From positions 62,001 through 126,000 of the forward strand of contig NZ_BBYJ01000007.1 in NCBI RefSeq assembly GCF_001528665.1: a DNA stretch of 64,000 nucleotides, given 5' to 3'. This stretch comes from Microtetraspora malaysiensis. Its GTDB lineage: Bacteria > Actinomycetota > Actinomycetes > Streptosporangiales > Streptosporangiaceae. Below, piece by piece: positions 27,218 to 35,451 of this stretch. Every line of letters starts with the position of its first letter. The first letter of the stretch is position 1. Under the pieces are notes generated by a model, which was not told the origin of the DNA, searched no databases, and worked only from the letters and a program-made list of their open reading frames with translations. The position numbers were made by a program, and so were the translations under genes.

Positions 27218-27933
27218 CGGCCCGCTCCGTGCTCCACGCTGCCCGCGGTCAGCCGCAGGTAGGCGTCCTCCAGCGACCCGCCGTCGGGCACGAGGTCACG
27301 CAGCGGGCCGTCCGCGATCAGCCGCCCCCGGCCGATGATCACGAGGTGGTCGGCGGTGAGCGCCATCTCGCTCATCAGGTGGCTGGACAGCAGCACGGTG
27401 CGCCCCTCTGCGGCGAGCGAGCGCATCAGCTCGCGGATCCAGCGCACGCCCTCCGGGTCCAGGCCGTTGACCGGTTCGTCCAGCATCAGCACGGCGGGGT
27501 CGCCGAGCAGCGCGGCGGCGATCCCGAGGCGCTGCTTCATGCCGAGGGAGAACGTCCCGGCCCGCTTCCTGGCCACGCCCGCCAGCCCGACCAGCTCCAC
27601 CAGCGCGGCCACCCGTCGCGGCCCGATCCCGTTCGTCCGGGCCAGCGCGAGCAGATGGTCGTACGCGCTGCGCCCGGGATGCACCGCGCTCGCGTCGAGA
27701 AGCGCGCCCACCTGGTGCAGCGGGCGGCGCGTCGCGGCGTAGCGCCGGCCGCCGATCAGCGCCTCCCCCGAGGTCGGCGCGTCGAGGCCGAGGACGACCC
27801 GCATGGTGGTCGACTTCCCGGCCCCGTTCGGGCCGAGGAACCCGGTGACCTGCCCCGGCCTCACCTGGAAGGACAGCCCGTCAACGGCGACGGTGCTCCC
27901 ATAGCGCTTGACGAGGTCTCTCACTTCGATCAT
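27214..27933 (-). CDS. ABC transporter ATP-binding protein
   Basis: A 239-aa ATPase with Walker A GPNGAGKST, a signature-like segment FSLGMKQRLGIAAAL, Walker B VLMLDEPVNGLDPEG and H-loop SSHLMSEM. It belongs to the drug/bacitracin exporter-like class (BcrA type). ATG 27933 begins MIEVRDLVKRYG, the normal start; the longer frame to 28161 runs into the divergent kinase promoter. It is translationally coupled to the permease. Confidence 0.92.
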   Translation of the reverse strand: MIEVRDLVKRYGSTVAVDGLSFQVRPGQVTGFLGPNGAGKSTTMRVVLGLDAPTSGEALIGGRRYAATRRPLHQVGALLDASAVHPGRSAYDHLLALARTNGIGPRRVAALVELVGLAGVARKRAGTFSLGMKQRLGIAAALLGDPAVLMLDEPVNGLDPEGVRWIRELMRSLAAEGRTVLLSSHLMSEMALTADHLVIIGRGRLIADGPLRDLVPDGGSLEDAYLRLTAGSVEHGAGR

Positions 27934-28102
27934 GCCGACCACGATCCCGCGCGGCGTCCGTCCGGCACATCGCGCCGGGGCGGGATTTCCCGGGTCGGAC
28001 GCCGCTCCGACACCGTCGTACGGACCCGGCCGGATGTCAGACCAGGGGATGACGGCCTCCGGGCGGAGGCGCGGCCGGAGCCCGGCGGGTACGGTCGACC
28101 GG

Positions 28103-29311
28103 GTGCACGCTTCCCTGACGGAGAGCCCCGGGGGCGCCTCCGGGGACCGGTGGGCGCTCATCGCCTTCGACTGCGCGGTCGCCCTCTGCTACACCTCCCT
28201 CGTGGTGGTGGTCGCGCTCCAGTCGGACCGGGCGACCTGGGCGCCTCCGTGGGCGCAGGCGCTGGTGCTCGCCGGCGTGGGGCTGCCGGTGGCGGTCCGG
28301 CGGCTGTGGCCGGTCACGGCCCTCTCCGTCGTCCTCACCATGTCGCTGGCCGCGCTGCTGCTCGGCGTCCTGCGCGACCCGTTCCTCGCGGCCTGCTACG
28401 CGCTCTACGCCGTCGTGCTCGCCCGGCGGCCGCGTGGCAGGGTCGCGACCTCGATCGCCGGCGTGCTCACCGCGGCGGGCTTCACCGGGCTCCTCGCGTT
28501 CGGGATGTCCCTCCCCGAAACGCCGTCGTGGTGGATGAACCGGCTCGGGTCCATCCCGATCAGCCTCGTGGCCATGGGCGGCACGCTGACGGTCGCCCGT
28601 GCCGTACGGGGACGCCGGTACTACGCCGCGCGCTGGGCCGAGCAGGTCGCACAAAGAGCGGTGGCCGAGGAGCGGCTGCGCATCGCGCGCGAGTTGCACG
28701 ACGTCGTCGCGCACGGCATGAGCCTGATCGCGGTCAAGGCCGGCGTGGCCAACCACGTCGCCGAGGCCCGCCCGGAGGAGGCCCGCAAGGCGTTGCGCGT
28801 CATCGAGACGGCGAGCCGCGACGCGCTCGCCGAGATGCGGCGCATGCTCGGCGTCCTGCGGTCGGAGCAGGAGCCGGACCTCGGCGGGGGCGGCCTCGAC
28901 GCGGAGGGCGCGCTCGGCCCGGCGCCCGGCCTCGCGGGGCTGCCCGCGCTGGCGGAGCGCGCGGGCATGGCGGGCGTCCGGGTGGATCTGGAGGTACGCG
29001 GCGCCGAGAGGCTGCCGGACAGCGTCGAGCTGTCGGTCTACCGCATCGTGCAGGAGGCCCTCACGAACGTGGTGAAGCACGCGGCCCCGGCCCGCTGCCG
29101 CGTACGGGTCGAGGCCGGCGCCCGCGAGGTGCGGGTCGAGGTGTGCGACGACGGCCCCGGGAGGCGCACCCTCCCGCCCACTCCCGGGCACGGGCTCGTG
29201 GGGATGCGCGAGCGCGTCATGATGTACGGCGGAACGTTCGCCGCCGGACCGCGACCCGAGGGAGGCTTCGAGGTGTCCGCTCGCCTGCCGCTGACCGAGG
29301 CGCCGCGATGA
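28103..29311 (+). CDS. NarL-type sensor histidine kinase
   Basis: A two-component kinase of about 402 aa with five or six N-terminal TM helices (DUF-type sensor) and no large extracellular loop. HisKA_3 contains the phospho-accepting His in ERLRIARELHDVVAHGMSLI, and the HATPase_c domain shows VQEALTNVVKHAAPARC, CDDGPG and GHGLVGMRERV. It overlaps the response-regulator gene by ATGA. GTG 28103 is the likely start; ATGs at 28034 and 28049 are in frame alternatives with no better ribosome-binding site. It probably controls the divergent ABC exporter. Confidence 0.88.
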   Translation: MHASLTESPGGASGDRWALIAFDCAVALCYTSLVVVVALQSDRATWAPPWAQALVLAGVGLPVAVRRLWPVTALSVVLTMSLAALLLGVLRDPFLAACYALYAVVLARRPRGRVATSIAGVLTAAGFTGLLAFGMSLPETPSWWMNRLGSIPISLVAMGGTLTVARAVRGRRYYAARWAEQVAQRAVAEERLRIARELHDVVAHGMSLIAVKAGVANHVAEARPEEARKALRVIETASRDALAEMRRMLGVLRSEQEPDLGGGGLDAEGALGPAPGLAGLPALAERAGMAGVRVDLEVRGAERLPDSVELSVYRIVQEALTNVVKHAAPARCRVRVEAGAREVRVEVCDDGPGRRTLPPTPGHGLVGMRERVMMYGGTFAAGPRPEGGFEVSARLPLTEAPR

Positions 29312-29982
29312 CCACGGCCTCGGAGGGCCCGGTGCGCGTGCTCATCGCCGACGACCAGGCTCTGCTGCGCGGCAGCTTCCGCCTGCTGGTGGAGACCGCC
29401 CCAGGCCTGACCGTGGTCGGCGAGGCGGGCGACGGCGCGGAGGCGGTGGAGCTGACCCGGCGCGAGCGCCCCGACATCGTCCTCATGGACATCCGGATGC
29501 CCGAGATGGACGGCATCGAAGCGACCCGCCGGATATGCGGCACGCCGGAGACCGCCGGGACGCGCGTGATCATCCTCACCACGTTCGACCTGGACGCCTA
29601 CGTCTACGGCGCGCTCCGCGCGGGCGCGAGCGGCTTCCTGTTGAAGGACACGCCGCCGTCGGGCCTGCTCGCCGCCATCGACGTCGTCGCCTCCGGCGAC
29701 GCGCTCCTCGCGCCCAGCGTGACCCGCCGCCTCATCGCCGAGTTCGCCCGCCGTCCGGAGCCCGCGCGCCGCCCCGCCTCCACGCTGGACGGGGTGACCG
29801 AGCGCGAGCGCGAGGTGCTCACGCTGATCGCGCGCGGGCTGTCCAACACCGAGATCGCGGGCCATCTGTGCGTCAGCATGGCCACGGTGAAGACGCACGT
29901 CGGCCGGCTGCTCGCCAAGCTGAACGCCCGCGACCGGGCCCAGCTCGTCATCGCCGCGTACGAGGCGGGCCTCCGCCCCTGA
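29308..29982 (+). CDS. NarL/LuxR-family response regulator
   Basis: A 224-aa regulator: receiver domain with Asp61 (DIVLMDIRMP), switch Thr in ILTTFD and Lys in FLLKDTPPSG, then a LuxR-type helix-turn-helix (LTEREREVLTLIARGLSNTEI-like block, ATVKTHVGRLLAKL). It is translationally coupled to the kinase. Its last 35 bases overlap the 3' end of the convergent ATPase gene. Confidence 0.94.
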   Translation: MTTASEGPVRVLIADDQALLRGSFRLLVETAPGLTVVGEAGDGAEAVELTRRERPDIVLMDIRMPEMDGIEATRRICGTPETAGTRVIILTTFDLDAYVYGALRAGASGFLLKDTPPSGLLAAIDVVASGDALLAPSVTRRLIAEFARRPEPARRPASTLDGVTEREREVLTLIARGLSNTEIAGHLCVSMATVKTHVGRLLAKLNARDRAQLVIAAYEAGLRP

Positions 29983-31441
29983 CCCGGCCTCGGCCGTACA
30001 ACGTGGCGAGATCGGCGAGGAGGATGCCCTGGTCTCCCGCCGCGGCCTCCGTGAGCGAACGGTCGAATCCCGCGCCGCTGTAGAGGGCGAGCACGGTGTC
30101 CCGGGTGTCCAGCCCTCGGATGTGCAACTGGTCCCTGGCCTGTTGGAGGCGTCCCAGGTGCCGGAGTGTCATGACCTCCGACCACTTGGCCTCGCCCACG
30201 GAAAGGAGCCGTCGCCTGTGGGTGCCGTCCTGGGCCCCGAGTGCGATCACGTCGACCTCGATGTTCTGCCCCCTGCCGCTGCCCGGCGCGACACCGGCTG
30301 CCACCTCTGAGGGCAGCTCACCGGCCCATTCCACTCCCAGCGCGAACTGCCGGCAGATGTGCTCGAAGTGCGGCCCGATCACCTGCGACGCGAACCTGGA
30401 CCGCGCGCCGTTCCACACCTGGGCCGCCCGGCCTCGTTCGAGCTGGCTCCACGAGGGCCGCATGATCGACTCGTAGAAGGTCACGAGCGGCTCGGCGACA
30501 CGGTAGACGGACGCCTTCCGAATCGGATCGATCTCCTTCCTGATGAGCCGGCAGTCTTCCAGCACGCCGAGCGGATGCGCGATGTCGGTCGACTTGCGTT
30601 CCATGTGACCGGCGATGCCGCCGCGCGTGTTGTTCCCTGCGGCAATCGCGCCCAGGACGGCGTGGTACAGCGCCTCGTCCCGTACCTCCATCTCGTTCGA
30701 GAGGAGGTAGCGGGCTTCGCGGAAGAGCGGCGACTCCGTACTCAGGACCCTCCTGATCACCCAGTCGTCGAACTCGTCCGGCCCCGCGGGTGACTCGCCG
30801 TCGACGAAACGGGTCCGGTAGGCGGGAGTCCCCCCGGTGATCGCGTTCAACTGGATCGCGAGCCGCAGATCGGAGATGCCCCAGAATCGCCGCGCCATGT
30901 GATAGTCGAAGGGGTGCACCACGAGTTCGAGCGAGGCCCGTCCCCGCAGGGGAGCCTGGCCTGCGAGCAGTTTCCCCATCACGGACATGGCGGACCCGGC
31001 GAGGATCAGGCGCGTGCGGCCGCGCGCCGGATGGTTCGCCCCGCGCGCGTCGATCTCTCTTTGCAGGAGCGAGGGGATGGCATGATCCGCCTTCATCAGG
31101 TACGGGAACTCGTCGATGACGATCAGCCGGTCCGGGCACCTGTCCAGGAGATAGGTGATGGCCTCGTCCCAGTTGGCGAACGCCAGCGTCCCTTCCACAC
31201 CGAGATAGCTCGCCACCGCGGTGCCGAACTGGCGCAGGGCGTCCACGGAGGTCGATTCGACCGCAACGAAGTAGAAGCCGCCGAGCGCGTCCGCGAGGGC
31301 CTGGAGGAGAAAGGTCTTCCCCTGCCGCCGGCGACCGCTCACGACGGCCAGACGCATCTCGTCGCCCGGCGCGGTCGCGAACCGAGTCAGCGCGGCCCAC
31401 TCGCGCTCACGGTCGAAGACGTACTCCGGCTTGGGCACCAC
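29948..31441 (-). CDS. AAA/STAND-type ATPase with C-terminal PD-(D/E)XK-like nuclease domain (DUF234 family)
   Basis: A 497-aa protein of the archaeal-type ATPase_2 + DUF234 architecture. Walker A is GRRRQGKT (36-43), Walker B LIVIDEF (Asp110, Glu111), followed by sensor-like LILAGSAMSVMG and a winged-helix segment. The C-terminal domain contains EVDVIAL (Glu395/Asp397) and SVGEAKW (Glu417, Lys419), a PD-(D/E)XK nuclease pattern. These ATPases are frequent in archaea and scattered in bacteria; their function is unproven. The start is one of two adjacent GTG codons (31441/31438) behind AAGGAGGGG. The Arg-rich tail (about the last 15 residues) reads into the convergent regulator gene. Its promoter holds a perfect 23-bp inverted repeat. 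Likely acquired horizontally. Confidence 0.8.
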   Translation of the reverse strand: MVPKPEYVFDREREWAALTRFATAPGDEMRLAVVSGRRRQGKTFLLQALADALGGFYFVAVESTSVDALRQFGTAVASYLGVEGTLAFANWDEAITYLLDRCPDRLIVIDEFPYLMKADHAIPSLLQREIDARGANHPARGRTRLILAGSAMSVMGKLLAGQAPLRGRASLELVVHPFDYHMARRFWGISDLRLAIQLNAITGGTPAYRTRFVDGESPAGPDEFDDWVIRRVLSTESPLFREARYLLSNEMEVRDEALYHAVLGAIAAGNNTRGGIAGHMERKSTDIAHPLGVLEDCRLIRKEIDPIRKASVYRVAEPLVTFYESIMRPSWSQLERGRAAQVWNGARSRFASQVIGPHFEHICRQFALGVEWAGELPSEVAAGVAPGSGRGQNIEVDVIALGAQDGTHRRRLLSVGEAKWSEVMTLRHLGRLQQARDQLHIRGLDTRDTVLALYSGAGFDRSLTEAAAGDQGILLADLATLYGRGRVRGGGPPRTRR

Positions 31442-31452
31442 CGCATACCCCT

Positions 31453-31504
31453 CCTTATAAGTACGCTTCTAAGAACTCTACTTCTTAGAAGCGTACTTAT
31501 AAGG
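31453..31504. promoter_or_regulatory. Perfect 23-bp inverted repeat upstream of the ATPase-nuclease gene
   Basis: Arms 31453-31475 and 31482-31504 are exact reverse complements separated by CTCTAC. Each arm contains the 8-bp palindrome CTTATAAG, GTACGCTT and TTCT(T/A)AGAA. The 52-bp element is strikingly A+T-rich for this genome. Its proximal edge runs into the AAGGAGG ribosome-binding site of the ATPase gene, so it could act as operator, as core promoter, or as an mRNA hairpin masking the Shine-Dalgarno. Confidence 0.85.
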
Positions 31505-31523
31505 ATGCTCATCGGTCAGGCGG

Positions 31524-33443
31524 TCAGGGTTTCGGCACGAAGTGGGTGAGGACCTCGGGGTTGGCCATCGCGTCGCGGTTGGCGGCCTTCTCGACGGGGG
31601 TACCGAGCAGGATCTTCCGTACCGGGACCTCCAGCTTCTTGCCGGAGAGCGTCCGCGGGATGCCGGGGACCCGATGGAACTCGTCCGGCACGTGGCGCGG
31701 GGACAGCTCGGTGCGCAGCGCCCCGCGCAGCCGCGCGACCAGGTCCTCGGTCAGCTCCGCGCCCGCCGCGAGGGTGACGTACAGCAGCAGCCGCCCGTCC
31801 TGGCCGAGCTGCCCGGTGTCGATCACCAGGCTGTCCTCGATCTCCTCGAACCGCTCGACGACCCGGTAGAACTCGCTGGTCCCCATGCGGACGCCGCCGC
31901 GGTTGAGGGTGGAGTCGGAGCGGCCGTAGATCACACATCCGCCGTCCGGAAGGATCTTGATCCAGTCGCCGTGCCGCCAGACGCCCGGGTAGTCGGCGAA
32001 GTACGACTCGCGGTAACGGTCGCCGGACGGGTCGTTCCAGAACATGACCGGCATGGATGGCATGGGCGTGGTCACCACCAGCTCGCCCACCTCGCCGACG
32101 ACCGGGTTCCCGGCCGCGTCGAAGGACTCGACCCGGGCGCCCAGGCAGCGGCACGGGATCACACCCGCCCGGATCGGCAGCAGCGGCGTCGCGCCCACGA
32201 AGCCCGTGCAGACGTCCGTGCCGCCGGAGAACGACCCGAGCTGCACGTCCGGCTTCACATCGGAGTAGACCCACGCGAAGCCCTCGGGTGGCAGCGGCGA
32301 CCCGGTCGAGCCGATCCCCCGCAGCCGCTCCAGCCCGGACGGCCGCAGGCCCGCCTTCATCGAGGCCACGATGTACGGCGCGCCGGTGCCGAAGTAGGTG
32401 ACGCCCTCGTGCGCGGCCAGCTCCCACAGCGCCCCGGTGTCCGGGTGGGCGGCGCTGCCGTCGTACAGGACGACGGTGGCGCCCACGAGGAGGCCGCCGA
32501 TGAGGAAGTTCCACATCATCCAGCCGGTGGTGGTGTACCAGAAGAACACGTCGCCCTCGCCCAGGTCCTGGTGGAAGCTGAGCGCCTTGAGGTGTTCGAG
32601 CACGATGCCGCCGTGGCCGTGCACGATCGGCTTGGGCAGCCCGGTGGTGCCGGAGGAGTAGAGCACCCACAGCGGGTGGCCGAAGGGGACCCGATCGAAC
32701 GCTGGCTCGGCCGCCTCGGCGCGCAGCGCCTCCCAGTCCAGCTCCTCGCCGGCGACGACGTCCGCGGCGGGGACCGAGGGAATCCACACCGTCGCGGCCA
32801 GGCTGGGCAGCTTGGCCGCGATATCGCGTACGACGTCCGCCCGGCCGAACTCCTTGCCGTTGTAGCGGTAGCCGTTCACGGCGATGAGCACCTTCGGCTC
32901 GATCTGGGTGAACCGGTCGATGACGCTGAGCGCCCCGAAGTCGGGCGAGCAGGACGACCAGATCGCGCCCAGCGACGCCGTGGCCAGGAACGCGATCAGC
33001 GCTTCCGGGATGTTCGGCACATATCCGGCGACTCGGTCGCCGCGCCCCACGCCGAGCCGGATCAGGCCCGCCCGGACCCGGCCCACCTCGGCGCGCAGCT
33101 CACGCAGCGTGTACGTCCGCCTGTTTCCGGATTCATCACGAAATATCACAGCAAGGCGGTCGGGGTCGCCGCGCAGCGCGTTCTCGGCGTAGTTGAGGGT
33201 CGTGCCCTCGAACCAGGTGACGTCGGGCATCGTCCCGCTGAGGACCGGCCCGTCGGCCCGGTCGCCCACCACGGCGAAGTAGTCCCAGATCGACGTCCAG
33301 AACTCGGCCGGAGATTCGACCGACCACTCCCATATGTCCTGGTAGTCACCCTTCCTGCCGAGCCACTCGGCGTAGCGGGTGATCTTTGCGTTGCGCACGA
33401 CCTCCGCGGTGGGTTCCCACAGCAGAGCACCTTCCTCGACCAT
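31524..33443 (-). CDS. Acetoacetate-CoA ligase
   Basis: A 639-aa adenylate-forming enzyme activating acetoacetate (or a similar short acid) to its CoA ester. The N-terminal LLWEPTAEVVRNAKITRYAEWL is typical of acetoacetyl-CoA synthetases. The AMP-binding P-loop reads YSSGTTGLPKPIVHGHGG, with GSTGSPLPPEGF, YGRSDSTLNRGGVRMGTSEFY, and the C-terminal lysine in LSGKKLEVPVRKIL. ATG 33443 gives the family's normal start; the open frame to 34010 crosses the next gene and is spurious. It is followed by the inverted repeat and ATPase gene on the same strand. Confidence 0.93.
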   Translation of the reverse strand: MVEEGALLWEPTAEVVRNAKITRYAEWLGRKGDYQDIWEWSVESPAEFWTSIWDYFAVVGDRADGPVLSGTMPDVTWFEGTTLNYAENALRGDPDRLAVIFRDESGNRRTYTLRELRAEVGRVRAGLIRLGVGRGDRVAGYVPNIPEALIAFLATASLGAIWSSCSPDFGALSVIDRFTQIEPKVLIAVNGYRYNGKEFGRADVVRDIAAKLPSLAATVWIPSVPAADVVAGEELDWEALRAEAAEPAFDRVPFGHPLWVLYSSGTTGLPKPIVHGHGGIVLEHLKALSFHQDLGEGDVFFWYTTTGWMMWNFLIGGLLVGATVVLYDGSAAHPDTGALWELAAHEGVTYFGTGAPYIVASMKAGLRPSGLERLRGIGSTGSPLPPEGFAWVYSDVKPDVQLGSFSGGTDVCTGFVGATPLLPIRAGVIPCRCLGARVESFDAAGNPVVGEVGELVVTTPMPSMPVMFWNDPSGDRYRESYFADYPGVWRHGDWIKILPDGGCVIYGRSDSTLNRGGVRMGTSEFYRVVERFEEIEDSLVIDTGQLGQDGRLLLYVTLAAGAELTEDLVARLRGALRTELSPRHVPDEFHRVPGIPRTLSGKKLEVPVRKILLGTPVEKAANRDAMANPEVLTHFVPKP

Positions 33444-33505
33444 GCCCCCATCCTGACGAGGCCGGCCCGCCGTGTCACCATCTCCACCCACATACGACGG
33501 ACCCG

Positions 33506-34399
33506 TCATATGGTGCCCACTCCCATGAACCGCGACCGCAGGTGATCCACCGCGACCCGCGCGGCGGTCCCGATCGCCGCGTCCGCGCGCGGCTGGTTCT
33601 GGGCGGTGCCGATCGACCGGGTGAACACGGCGATGGCGTACCGGCCGCCGTCGGGGTACTCGATGACACCCACCTCGTTCCTGACCGTCGGCAGCGTCCC
33701 GGTCTTGCCGCTGACCGCCACGTCGTCGTACGGGAAGCCGGAGGCGAGCCGGTGCGGCCACACCTGCAGGCCCATCAGCCGGCGCACGGCGGCGCACGAG
33801 GCGGGCCCGGCGGCCTCGTCCCGCCAGATCATGCCGAGCAGCCGGGTCATGTCCCGGCACGTGCTGCGGCTGGTCCTGGCCGGGTCGAGCACGCGGAGCC
33901 GGGAGAGCACGGCGGGATCGGTGGTCATCTGGGAGAGCTCGGCCATGTCCGCCGCCCCCGCGTCCTCCCGCATCGCCGTGAACAGATCGGCGCACGAGTG
34001 CTCGACCCACGTGTGGGGCAGGCCGAGGTCCGCGAGCGTGGCGTTGACCTCGCCGAGGCCGACCCGCGCGAGCAGCGTGTCCGCCGACGCGTTGTCACTC
34101 ACGCTGATCGTGAGGTAGGCGAGGTCCCTGAGCGAGGCCGTGACCTCGTCCAGCATGGCCGAGACGCCGGTGCCGCCCCCGGGGCGCCCCTCAGGGGACA
34201 CCGTGACCCGTTCCGCCGGGTCGATCAGCCCGCGCTCCGCCTGCCGGTAGAACGCGACCAGCAGCGGCACCTTGAACACCGAGGCCAGCACGACCGGCTC
34301 GTCGGCGCCCAGGCCGACCTCGCGGCCGGTGTCGATGTCCACCGCGTGCAACCACCCGGTGACCCCCGCCGTACGGAAGATCTGTTCGAGCTGCTTCAC
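33506..34399 (-). CDS. Class A beta-lactamase-like serine hydrolase without signal peptide
   Basis: A 297-aa protein with the three serine-acylase motifs: SVFK (Ser40-Lys43), SDN (101-103) and KTG (232-234). The ExxLN omega-loop motif carrying the deacylating Glu166 of true class A beta-lactamases is not found between SDN and KTG, and no signal peptide or Tat motif precedes residue 40. It may be a cytosolic or leaderless serine hydrolase rather than a resistance enzyme. GTG 34399 is supported by a GTGA overlap with the stop of the LysR regulator gene, so the two are co-translated. A divergent PBP gene lies behind the regulator. Confidence 0.85.
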   Translation of the reverse strand: MKQLEQIFRTAGVTGWLHAVDIDTGREVGLGADEPVVLASVFKVPLLVAFYRQAERGLIDPAERVTVSPEGRPGGGTGVSAMLDEVTASLRDLAYLTISVSDNASADTLLARVGLGEVNATLADLGLPHTWVEHSCADLFTAMREDAGAADMAELSQMTTDPAVLSRLRVLDPARTSRSTCRDMTRLLGMIWRDEAAGPASCAAVRRLMGLQVWPHRLASGFPYDDVAVSGKTGTLPTVRNEVGVIEYPDGGRYAIAVFTRSIGTAQNQPRADAAIGTAARVAVDHLRSRFMGVGTI

Positions 34400-35343
34400 G
34401 AGAGGAACCCCGTGGCGGGACGGGGGGCCACCCACGTGCGCGGCGGCGCGCCTTCGTCGGACATCCCCGCATCATCCCGCAGAACGCGTGTCGTGAGATC
34501 GGCGAACCCCGCCACATGCTCGGACGGCTCGCCACGCCAGGCGGTGGAGATGCGCCAGGCCAACGGGGAGCCCACCAGCGGGCGCCAGACCACCCCGGGC
34601 ACGTCCGCGCGCTGCCCGAGCGCGACCGCGGTCCCGGCGAGGACGAGCCCGATCGTGAACTGGCCGTGGACGGCGTGCCGGACCTCGGCCGGGACGAAAC
34701 CATGCCGCCGGCAGCCGGCCAGGGTCTCGTCGTGCAGGCCGGGTTCGAGCGCGCGCGGCGGCAGCACGAGCTCGCGTCCGGCCAGGTCGGCCAGGTGCAC
34801 CGTGGCCAGCGTGGCCAGCTCGTCCTCCTCGCGCAGCAGCACCCCCGGGTGCTGGACCAGGACGGGGCCGAAGCCGAGCCCCGACGCCGCCACGGGATGC
34901 CGCAGCACGCCCAGGTCGAGCTCGCCGCCGAGCAGCGCGTCCACCTGGTCCGACGTGCCCATCTCAGTCGGTATGAGCCGTACGTCGGGGTTGCCGGTGC
35001 GGAACCGGGCGATCAGCGCGGCGAGCACCGACGCGCCCAGGTCGGGCGGGACGGCGGCGCGCAGGCTCGCCGTGTCGCCCCGCACAGTCCGCGCCATCAG
35101 TTCCCTGATCCGCTCGGCCCGGGCCACGAGCTCGCGCGCCTCGGGCAGCAGCAGCCGCCCGGCGCCGGTGAGTCTGACCTGGCGGCTGGTCCGGTCGAAC
35201 AGCCGGACGCCCAGCTCGTCCTCCAGCCGCTTGACCCGCTGGCTGAGCGGGGGCTGCGCCATGCCGAGCCGGGCCGCCGCGTTGCCGAAGTGCAGTTCCT
35301 CGGCGATGACGACGAAGTACCTCAGGTGCCGTACGAGGTCCAT
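34396..35343 (-). CDS. LysR-family transcriptional regulator
   Basis: A 315-aa regulator. The N-terminal winged HTH reads DLVRHLRYFVVIAEELHFGNA then RLGMAQPPLSQRVKRLEDELG, and is followed by a linker helix and a periplasmic-binding-like effector domain from about residue 95. ATG 35343 is the canonical LysR start. It overlaps the beta-lactamase-like gene by 4 bp and diverges from an active PBP gene. By analogy with AmpR systems it may sense cell-wall fragments or beta-lactams and control both flanking genes, but no ligand is shown by sequence. Confidence 0.93.
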   Translation of the reverse strand: MDLVRHLRYFVVIAEELHFGNAAARLGMAQPPLSQRVKRLEDELGVRLFDRTSRQVRLTGAGRLLLPEARELVARAERIRELMARTVRGDTASLRAAVPPDLGASVLAALIARFRTGNPDVRLIPTEMGTSDQVDALLGGELDLGVLRHPVAASGLGFGPVLVQHPGVLLREEDELATLATVHLADLAGRELVLPPRALEPGLHDETLAGCRRHGFVPAEVRHAVHGQFTIGLVLAGTAVALGQRADVPGVVWRPLVGSPLAWRISTAWRGEPSEHVAGFADLTTRVLRDDAGMSDEGAPPRTWVAPRPATGFLS

Positions 35344-35451
35344 GGGCTGTGATGATATCCGAATCAATATCAATGCGAAACCGATATCACTATTGGACAC
35401 GAACGCCGAGGGTCTGGTCCTCTTGCCTGCACGGACACGCAAGGGGGAAAT
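35344..35451. promoter_or_regulatory. Divergent LysR/PBP promoter region
   Basis: This 108-bp A+T-rich intergenic region contains GATATC twice (35352-35357 and 35381-35386) within TGATGATATCCG and CCGATATCAC. These form an imperfect dyad about 30 bp apart, with ATCAATATCAAT between. That is the size and layout of a LysR recognition plus activation site. AAGGGGGAAAT precedes the PBP start GTG 35452. Confidence 0.5.

Noticed and set aside
33444-34010. N-terminal extension of acetoacetate-CoA ligase
   Set aside because: Lies over the beta-lactamase-like gene in another frame and lacks similarity to the family; ATG 33443 gives the normal start.
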